A stretch of DNA of 64,000 nt from assembly GCA_030674185.1 (NCBI GenBank), contig CM060312.1:4471740-4535739 (forward strand), in the 5' to 3' direction. Source of the stretch: Monoplex corrugatus. Its lineage: Eukaryota; Mollusca; Gastropoda; Littorinimorpha; Ranellidae. Within the stretch, counting starts at the first letter, position 1. The number at the start of each line of letters is the position of its first letter. The position numbers were made by a program, and so were the translations under genes. The notes beneath the pieces were generated by a model. The model worked only from the letters and a program-made list of their open reading frames with translations. It had not been told where the DNA came from and did not search any database. Shown here in pieces: positions 63,365 through 64,000 of the stretch.

Positions 63365-64000
63365 GACCCTAACACTGTGCCATGGTGTGACCACTAAACC
63401 AGTCCCTGATGACCATGACATACACTGTGACAAGCCTGTGCCATGGTGTGACCACTAAACCATGACATACACTGTGACAAGCCTGTGCATGGTGTGACCA
63501 CTAAACCATGACATACACTGTGACAACCTGTGCCATGGTGTGACCACTAAACCATGACATGCTGTGACCAGCCTGTGCCGTAGTGTGACCACTAAACCAA
63601 TGCTGATGACCATGACATACACTATGACATACACTGTGACAAGCCTGTGCCATAGTGTGACCACTGAACCATGACATGCTGTGACAAGCCTGTGCTATGG
63701 TGTGACCACTAAACCATGACATACACTGTGAAAAGCCTGTGCCATAGTGTGACCACTAAACCATGACATGCTGTGACAAGCCTGTGCCATGGTGTGACCA
63801 CTGAACCATGACATGCTGTGACAAGCCTGTGCCATGGTGTGACCACTGAACCATGACATATGCTGTGACAAGCCTGTGCCATGGTGTGACCGCAAACCAG
63901 TCCCTGATGACCATGACATACACTGTGACAAGCCTGTGCCATAGTGTGATCACTGAACCATGACATGCTGTGACAAGCCTGTGCCATGGTGTGACCACTG
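63365..64000. repeat. About 45-50-bp minisatellite running off the window
   Basis: The unit is gtgtgaccactaaaccatga then catacactgtgacaagcctg then tgccatg, at least 13 copies. Variants include an insertion 'ccagtccctgatgaccatga' in three units and a short form lacking 'catacac'. The end lies outside the window. Confidence 0.95.

Overview
This window is nuclear DNA from a eukaryotic animal and is almost entirely repeats. There are no bacterial operons. It shows GT/AG introns, long (CA)n and (TC)n microsatellites, many minisatellites, and remnants of non-LTR retrotransposons, an LTR element and TTAA-targeting DNA transposons. The LINE C-terminal tails and the 3' tail reading 'ctgatatggct...ggctgggctttaaacaa' resemble repeats I associate with molluscan genomes, so a mollusc (perhaps a gastropod) is my best guess. 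This is inference.

Layout: 0-5.4 kb holds LINE 3' ends and two piggyBac-like MITEs. 5.6-7.7 kb is a 28-bp minisatellite, followed by a compound CA array. 9.6-11.1 kb is a 52/56-bp minisatellite and 11.6-12.3 kb a CCAA/CATC array. 14.1-16.5 kb is a decayed LINE with its own 5' end in the opposite orientation. 17.6-18.18 kb looks like a promoter with a first exon ending ATG|GTGAGT. 20.1-21.3 kb is an RNase H LINE tail. 21.6-27.7 kb is one 6-kb minisatellite. 29.6-34.4 kb holds MITEs and a three-level nest of repeats. 36.7-37.2 kb has a gag-like fragment and a near-perfect hairpin. 38.9-40.6, 41.7-43.3 and 43.5-44.2 kb are three further tandem arrays. 44.4-45.5 kb is a complete non-autonomous piggyBac-like element. 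47.2-49.5 kb is the best-preserved ORF, an L2/CR1-like reverse transcriptase on the minus strand. 50.0-53.4 kb has two plus-strand LINE fragments, the second split by a 640-bp solo LTR with a TATG target duplication. 54.6-56.85 kb is a second RNase H LINE copy carrying 0.9 kb of CA repeats.

The only convincing host gene is at 56.9-62.5 kb on the plus strand. Four coding exons with canonical splice sites and matching phases encode an N-terminal region that runs into a classical C2H2 zinc finger. The finger's last histidine lies in a later exon, not found in this window. The CpG-bearing exon at 17.6-18.18 kb could be its 5' exon, which would give a first intron of about 38.7 kb containing most of the repeats.

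The window is most informative about repeat biology. Tandem arrays grow out of dispersed elements (a 70-bp array inside a MITE, another inside a dispersed repeat). LINE 3' UTRs carry CA tracts at fixed positions. A roughly 500-bp dispersed repeat shares its 3' tail with a LINE. Nested insertions give relative ages.
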